Shown here: one piece after another, positions 26,920 to 32,390 of the stretch
How the letters are laid out: each line of letters starts with the position of its first letter
Position numbering within the stretch: position 1 is the stretch's first letter
DNA from: Methanofollis sp.
Lineage (GTDB): Archaea; Halobacteriota; Methanomicrobia; Methanomicrobiales; Methanofollaceae
Direction of reading: 5' to 3'
DNA length: 32,390 nt
NCBI GenBank assembly: GCA_030156225.1
Contig: JASGMW010000033.1
Location: 1-32,390, forward strand
Translations under genes and position numbers: made by a program
Notes under the pieces: model-generated
What the model saw: the letters and a program-made list of their open reading frames with translations, nothing else
Database searches by the model: none
What the model was told of the DNA's origin: nothing

Positions 26920-27586
26920 AGACGTCGCAGTCTCCCGCGGCGCATGTGCTCTCTCCTGCTCGGGCGTCTTTGAAGAGGGCATTCATCTGGTCACCGGCAG
27001 GGTGGGGAGCGGAAAGACGACGCTCGCCCTCCTCCTCGCCGGTCTGTTGAAGCCGACTGCCGGGAGCGTACGGCGCGAGGGGATCGGGACCCTGACGCTC
27101 TCCCTCCAGAACCCGGAGTACCATGTCACCGAGGCGACGGTCCGGGCGGAGATCGCCTCCTACGGCGCGGACCCCGACGGCATTGCCGACCGGTGCGGGC
27201 TTGCCGGCCGTATCGACGACGATCCGTTTCATCTGTCCCGCGGCGAACTGAAGAGGCTTCACCTGGCCTGCCTCTTCGCCGCCGAATGGGATCTTCTGGT
27301 CCTCGACGAGCCCTTCAGTTCGCTCGACTGCGTCCAGAAACGGCTTCTTTGCAGACGGCTGGAAGAACGTGATGCCGGCATCACCGTGGTCTTCACCCAT
27401 GAACGGCAGGTGCTTCCGGGAGTCGACTACCTCTGGGAGGTCGGAGACGGCAGGGCGTCGTGCCTCGGCCCGGTCAGGGAGGCGATCGGCCGCTGGCGCT
27501 ACGCGCCGCCGTACCTGAAACTGGCGATTGAAGAGGGGCGCGTACCGGAGAACATCAGGTTCGAGGACGCGAGGAAAGAGCCATGA
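26903..27586 (+). CDS. ECF/energy-coupling ABC ATPase 2 (GTG start)
   Basis: VTGRVGSGKTTLALLLAGLL; LQNPEYH; HLSRGELKRLHLACLF; LLVLDEPFSSLD. Confidence 0.9.
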   Translation: MRVALEDVAVSRGACALSCSGVFEEGIHLVTGRVGSGKTTLALLLAGLLKPTAGSVRREGIGTLTLSLQNPEYHVTEATVRAEIASYGADPDGIADRCGLAGRIDDDPFHLSRGELKRLHLACLFAAEWDLLVLDEPFSSLDCVQKRLLCRRLEERDAGITVVFTHERQVLPGVDYLWEVGDGRASCLGPVREAIGRWRYAPPYLKLAIEEGRVPENIRFEDARKEP

Positions 27587-28227
27587 AAGATGCACGGCTG
27601 AGGATATGCTGTACGTTCGCCCTCTCGCTCGCCGCCTTTTGCTCGGTGGCCGGGGCGGCTCTCGTCTATCTCTGGTGGCTTCTCTTCAGCCGGCGCCGGC
27701 GCTCTCTGCCTGCACTGAACACCCTGGCCCTCGTCGCCGTTCCCCTCGCGATCGCCGCACTTGCTGCAGAGATCGCCTCCGGGGGAGGGCTGTCCTATTT
27801 TTTCCGTCTTTCGGCCGTATTTCTCGTGGCGTTCTGGGCATATGGCGAGCGGGTGCCCGGAGAGCTGCTGGGTGCGGGCGTGTCCCTCTTCGGCAGCCGG
27901 ATCGGTTTTGATCTCGGTCTTGCCGGGGAGATGGGAATGGAGGCTCTTTCCTCGCTTGAAGACGACATCGTCCAGATACGCATGGCCCTCGGGCTCAAGG
28001 GAAAAAAATGGGGTTCCGGCATGATCATCCCTTTTGGACTTGCGACATTGCACGCACAGATGCGGCGATCCGTGGAGCGCGCCGCTCTTCTGGCCGTACG
28101 GGGATACCGGGGCGGGGGCTCGATCTGCCCGTGTTTCACCCGTACAAAAACCGACTGTGCTGCGTTTTTTTTCGCCGTAATCGTCTTATTTCTCTCTATT
28201 GCATCTCTTAGTGATGTATTTATATGA
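27583..28227 (+). CDS. ECF transporter T component (CbiQ/EcfT-like)
   Basis: Multi-TM; SLEDDIVQIRMALGLKGKKW...MRRSVERAALLAVRGYRGG (coupling motif-like ARG region). Confidence 0.82.
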   Translation: MKDARLRICCTFALSLAAFCSVAGAALVYLWWLLFSRRRRSLPALNTLALVAVPLAIAALAAEIASGGGLSYFFRLSAVFLVAFWAYGERVPGELLGAGVSLFGSRIGFDLGLAGEMGMEALSSLEDDIVQIRMALGLKGKKWGSGMIIPFGLATLHAQMRRSVERAALLAVRGYRGGGSICPCFTRTKTDCAAFFFAVIVLFLSIASLSDVFI

Positions 28228-28281
28228 TCAGAATGAAAAATTGAGAGGCTTGAGGATATTTGAGAGCCCCGAGGTATTCAG

Positions 28282-30027
28282 ATGAGTGCTGCCAGTCCTA
28301 AAAGAGTTCAGATTACCGATACGACGCTCAGGGATGCCCATCAGTCGCTCATCGCCACCCGAATGAGAACGGAGGACATGCTTCCTCTGGCTCGTAAGAT
28401 GGATGATGTGGGCTTCTTTTCTCTTGAAGCATGGGGCGGTGCGACCTTTGATACGTGCATACGCTTTCTCAACGACGATCCCTGGGATCGTCTGCGCGAT
28501 CTGAAGGCCGAACTCAACAAAACACCGATCCAGATGCTTCTGCGGGGCCAGAACCTTGTCGGCTACCGCCACTATCCCGACGATGTCGTGGAGCGCTTCG
28601 TGGACGCCGCATATAAAAACGGCGTGGATATTTTCAGGGTTTTTGATGCACTCAACGACGTTCGAAACATGGAAAAATCATTTTCCAGCGTGAACGCGGC
28701 GGGCGCCCATCTGCAGGGCACGATCTGCTACACGACAAGTCCGGTGCACACCACGACGAAGTTCATCGAGATGGCCGAGGATCTGGCTGTACATGGGTGC
28801 GACTCGATCTGCATCAAGGATATGGCCGGGCTCATCATGCCGGAGGCGACGCGCGACCTGATCGCCGGCATCAAGGAGCGGATCGATCTGCCGATCTGTC
28901 TCCACTCCCACTCGACGAGCGGCGTGGCCCCGATGAGTTATCAGGCGGCAATAGAGGCAGGCGTGGACATCCTGGATACGGCGATGTCCCCCTTCGCCCT
29001 CGGCACCTCGCAGCCGCCGACCGAAAGCGTGATCGCGTCGCTGCAGGGGACCGCCCGCGATACCGGCATAGACCTGCACGCTCTTCACAAGGTCAGAGAT
29101 CTCTGCATGCGGCTGCGGGAGAAATACGAGGGGCTTCTGGACCCGATCTCCGAGCGCGTCGATTCTGACGTGCTCGTCTACCAGCTGCCCGGCGGCATGA
29201 TCTCGAACCTTGTGTCGCAGCTGAAGGAGCAGGACGCCCTTGAACGTCTCGAAGAGGTTTATGCGGAGATTCCCCGGGTGCGGGAAGATCTCGGCTACCC
29301 CCCGCTGGTGACGCCGACCTCCCAGATCGTCGGGACGCAGGCCGTGCTCAACGTGCTGATGGGCGGGAAACGCTATGCCAACGTCACAAAGGAGGTCAAA
29401 GACTATGCGCGGGGGCTGTACGGGCGGTCTCCGGCACCGATCTCCGATGAGATCAGACGGATCATCATCGGCAACGAGGAGGTGATCACGGTCCGCCCTG
29501 CCGACCTGCTCGAACCCGCCTACGAGAAGATGCGCGAGCAGGCTGAGAAGGACGGGCTTGTCCGCAAAGAGGAGGATGTCCTCACCTACATCCTGTACCC
29601 GGCCATCGCGCCCTCCTTCCTGAAAGGTGAGCGCAAGATCGAGAGCATCCCGGAGAGGAGATCGGCCGTTGCCGCTGCCGGTGCGGATATCCCTGGCTTC
29701 ATGGAGGTGGAGGTCGACGGCGAGATCTTCTCGGTCAGGATCGTCTCGGTGGAGGGGAGCGCCGTCGAATCGGGTGCGTCCGCCGCCGGCACCGAACTGC
29801 CCAGAGGGGAGATCGCAGGCGGCATCAAGTCCAACATGCAGGGCATGGTTCTCGAGGTCAGGGTGGGCGTCGGTGCGCAGGTAAAGAAAGGCGATGTCCT
29901 CCTCGTCCTGGAGGCGATGAAGATGGAGAACCCGATCTACGCTCCTGCGGACGGGAAGGTCAAGGAGATCTTCGTGGATTCCGGAGATGTCGTCCAGAAC
30001 GGCGATGTCCTGATAGTGGTCGAATGA
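28282..30027 (+). CDS. pycB: Pyruvate carboxylase subunit B
   Basis: [43 protein letters not shown]; biotinyl motif [15 protein letters not shown]. Confidence 0.96.
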   Translation: MSAASPKRVQITDTTLRDAHQSLIATRMRTEDMLPLARKMDDVGFFSLEAWGGATFDTCIRFLNDDPWDRLRDLKAELNKTPIQMLLRGQNLVGYRHYPDDVVERFVDAAYKNGVDIFRVFDALNDVRNMEKSFSSVNAAGAHLQGTICYTTSPVHTTTKFIEMAEDLAVHGCDSICIKDMAGLIMPEATRDLIAGIKERIDLPICLHSHSTSGVAPMSYQAAIEAGVDILDTAMSPFALGTSQPPTESVIASLQGTARDTGIDLHALHKVRDLCMRLREKYEGLLDPISERVDSDVLVYQLPGGMISNLVSQLKEQDALERLEEVYAEIPRVREDLGYPPLVTPTSQIVGTQAVLNVLMGGKRYANVTKEVKDYARGLYGRSPAPISDEIRRIIIGNEEVITVRPADLLEPAYEKMREQAEKDGLVRKEEDVLTYILYPAIAPSFLKGERKIESIPERRSAVAAAGADIPGFMEVEVDGEIFSVRIVSVEGSAVESGASAAGTELPRGEIAGGIKSNMQGMVLEVRVGVGAQVKKGDVLLVLEAMKMENPIYAPADGKVKEIFVDSGDVVQNGDVLIVVE

Positions 30028-30049
30028 TGTTTCCTCTTTCCGTGGTGTT

Positions 30050-31525
30050 ATGAGATATTTCGAGAAGGTGCTCATCGCAAATCGTGGCGAGATCGCGATC
30101 AGAGCGATGCGCGGGTGCCGCGAACTCGGCATCGAGACAGTCGCGATCTACTCGACGCCGGACAAGAACGCTCTTCACGTGAAGTATGCGGACGAGGCGT
30201 TTTTTGTGGGCGAGGCTCCCCCGCAGAAGAGTTATCTCAATATGGAGCGGATCGTTGAGATCGCCGGGAAGTCGGGCGCCGAGGCGATCCATCCGGGCTA
30301 CGGGTTTCTTGCCGAGAACGCGAAGTTTGCGAAACTGGTCGAGGACGAAGGGCTCACGTTCATCGGGCCGTCATGGAAGACCATCGAGATGATGGGCTCG
30401 AAGATCGAGAGCAAGCGGAGGATGCGGGAGGCCGGCGTGCCGGTGCTGCCCGGCACGCCCGGCGGGATCACGAGCATCGACGAGGCGGCCCGGGTGGCCG
30501 GAGAGATCGGGTACCCGGTGATCGTGAAGGCAAGCGCCGGCGGCGGCGGGATCGGGATGCACATCGTCAACACCCCCGAAGAGCTCGAGGAGGCGATCAA
30601 CGGGAGCATGCGGATCGCCGGGTCGGCGTTCGGGGATGCGACGGTATTTATCGAAAAATATCTCGTCAAGCCCAGGCATATCGAGTTTCAGGTGCTTGCC
30701 GATAATTACGGTTCTACTCTCCATCTGTACGACCGCGAGTGCTCGATCCAGCGCCGCCACCAGAAACTTGTGGAGGAGGCGCCCTGCCCGATCATGACCG
30801 ACGGGCTGCGGGAGCGGATGGCGGCCTCCGCGGTGACGGTCGCAAAGGTCTCGGGGTATCGGAATGCGGGCACGGTGGAGTTTCTCTACTCCGACGGGGA
30901 CTACTATTTCATGGAGATGAACACCCGTCTGCAGGTGGAGCACACCATCACCGAGATGATTACCGGGATCGATATCGTCAAGCAGCAGATCGCGATTGCA
31001 GCGGGGCAGGATCTCTCCTTCGGGCAGGAGGATGTCTCGATCCGCGGGCATGCGATCGAGTGCCGGATCAACGCCGAAGATCCGACGAACAATTTCCAGG
31101 CAGATCCCGGCAAGATCGTCAGGTACCGCTCGCCCGGCGGGCCCGGGATCAGGGTGGATTCCGGGATCCATATGGGCTATACCATTCCACCGAACTACGA
31201 TTCGATGATCTCGAAACTCTGTGCCGGGGGCCAGACGCGGATGGAGGCGATCGAGCGGATGCGCAGGGCGATCTATGAATATGTCATTCTCGGAGTGAAG
31301 ACGACCCTGCCCCTTCACCATGCCCTGATGCACAACCGCGAGTTCGTGCAGGGCAGGACGCACACCCATTTCCTGCAGGAGGAGCACATCGCCCAGAGTC
31401 TCCGCCGCTCCCTGCGCGAGGAGGAGACGCGCATGCAGACGCTCGCCGACTCTCTCAGGCAGGGCAAGGAGGTGGCGGCGATATCTGCCGCGGTGAACGT
31501 CTATATCAAAAGCCAGAACCGGTAA
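30050..31525 (+). CDS. pycA: Pyruvate carboxylase subunit A (biotin carboxylase)
   Basis: [73 protein letters not shown]. Confidence 0.96.
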   Translation: MRYFEKVLIANRGEIAIRAMRGCRELGIETVAIYSTPDKNALHVKYADEAFFVGEAPPQKSYLNMERIVEIAGKSGAEAIHPGYGFLAENAKFAKLVEDEGLTFIGPSWKTIEMMGSKIESKRRMREAGVPVLPGTPGGITSIDEAARVAGEIGYPVIVKASAGGGGIGMHIVNTPEELEEAINGSMRIAGSAFGDATVFIEKYLVKPRHIEFQVLADNYGSTLHLYDRECSIQRRHQKLVEEAPCPIMTDGLRERMAASAVTVAKVSGYRNAGTVEFLYSDGDYYFMEMNTRLQVEHTITEMITGIDIVKQQIAIAAGQDLSFGQEDVSIRGHAIECRINAEDPTNNFQADPGKIVRYRSPGGPGIRVDSGIHMGYTIPPNYDSMISKLCAGGQTRMEAIERMRRAIYEYVILGVKTTLPLHHALMHNREFVQGRTHTHFLQEEHIAQSLRRSLREEETRMQTLADSLRQGKEVAAISAAVNVYIKSQNR

Positions 31526-31597
31526 ACGCATCCGGCCATAATAACCTTTATCTGTAAATCTGTCATTGTTATACTGCACTCAGGTGCAAACACCTGC

Positions 31598-31709
31598 GCT
31601 GCGGTGGCCTAGCTGGTTAGGGCGCCAGACTCATAGGGTTTTGAGCAAAAAACGACGCGCCCGGATCTGAGACATCTGGAGGTCGGGGGTTCGGATCCCC
31701 CTCGCAGCA
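31598..31709 (+). tRNA. tRNA-Met(CAT), probably elongator, with 38-nt intron at 37/38
   Basis: Acceptor GCTGCGG/TCGCAGC, D-arm GCCT..GGGC, anticodon stem CCAGA/TCTGG, T-arm GGGGG-TTCGGAT-CCCCC. Intron 31636-31673 bounded by a BHB (CTCA/TGAG helix, 3-nt bulges TA^G and AC^A). Confidence 0.88.
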
Positions 31710-31825
31710 TATTTTACAGGATGTTTGTGCTCCAATTTTGAATTGCGATTTTTAAAAGGCTCCACTTGATATTTTGATCTTCGAGAGAGTTATAGACCCC
31801 AAACACCGCATGACCTGGTGCCATG

Positions 31826-32310
31826 TCACATCTCACATGTCGGATAAAGACGTGATAACTTTATCCTGGCATCTTCTGTTGTGAACTGCCAATTAACACG
31901 AGCGGTTTTATTATTTCTGGCCTCCTCCCCCGCTTTTACCTCATTCCGGACAACTTCAATATCCCCTGTTCTCCGGTCGAGACATTGTCCACAGAGTACG
32001 CTTAATTCGATTTCCGCCATATTTAGCCAGCTCCCATGTTTTGGCGTATAAACGAATTCAAACCTGTCCCGGAGGGCCTTCCTCCTTCCGGGGGATAGGT
32101 TTCATAAAGCGATCCTGGCATATGTGTATTCAGGTTATCCATCACCAGGGTGATTCTCTCAGCGGCGCTATACTTTTCGGCAATATCCTGGAGAAACAAT
32201 GCCCAATCCTGTTTTGTCCTTCGCTCAGTAATCTTCAATTCGTTTCCCGGCAAGTAGTTCACCCGCGAGAAAGATATTGCACGTACCACAACGGCGATAT
32301 TCATAATCAT
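31826..32310 (-). pseudogene. IS630-like transposase (DDE) relic, frameshifted, continuing off the window
   Basis: RRTKQDWALFLQDIAEKYSAAERITLVMDNLNTHMPGSLYETYPPE, then in another frame FEFVYTPKHGSWLNMAEIELSVLCGQCLDRR...WQFTTEDARIKLSRLYP. Confidence 0.85.
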
Positions 32311-32390
32311 GTCTGGCCGTTTGACCTGGGGAACAGGGGATAGGATTTCGAGTCTCAGCGATGAGTTGTTTTGGAGATTCGTCCATGCAG

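Noticed and set aside
28205-28240. TATA-like tatttatatga upstream of pycB, inside the end of the T-component gene
   Set aside because: Plausible promoter, but short AT motifs are not enough without a BRE element or transcript data.
28678-31579. Long minus-strand ORFs (484 aa and 402 aa) opposite pycB and pycA
   Set aside because: Antisense shadow ORFs of GC-rich conserved genes; the translations are low-complexity, His/Asp/Arg-rich and show no family motifs.
1-32390. CRISPR arrays and rRNA genes
   Set aside because: No regularly spaced repeat-spacer pattern and no recognisable rRNA sequence; the only tandem repeat noted is the 3 x 16 bp array at 307-354.

Overview
The window looks like a GC-rich methanogenic archaeal chromosome, probably order Methanomicrobiales (inference from gene content). 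It has three parts. (1) About 1-10.8 kb is an accessory island packed with toxin-antitoxin and conflict genes, intact and decayed: a RelB/Phd-like antitoxin relic, DUF4276, MNT, HicAB, VapC/DUF104, orphan HicB, MNT/HepT, truncated HicBA, a frameshifted HicBA, an AT-rich PIN-GNAT-EVE-like fusion overlapping an ASCH gene, a truncated Orc1/Cdc6 fragment, another HicBA, and a ComF-like PRTase plus DprA pair resembling ShosTA. (2) About 11-31.5 kb is mostly housekeeping: PEGA lipoprotein, pilin-like proteins, ThiD, DUF99, AglJ-like glycosyltransferase, class II aldolase, EndoIII-like, two thioredoxins, SecDF, archease-RtcB, BirA-BioY-ECF and PycBA. It is interrupted at about 13.4-14.7 kb by a decayed SF1 helicase-TOPRIM primase module. 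(3) The right end holds an intron-containing tRNA with a CAT anticodon and a broken IS630-like transposase. The best candidates for something under-described are the PIN-GNAT-EVE/ASCH pair and the ShosTA-like locus. All family names were assigned by eye from motifs; no searches were run.
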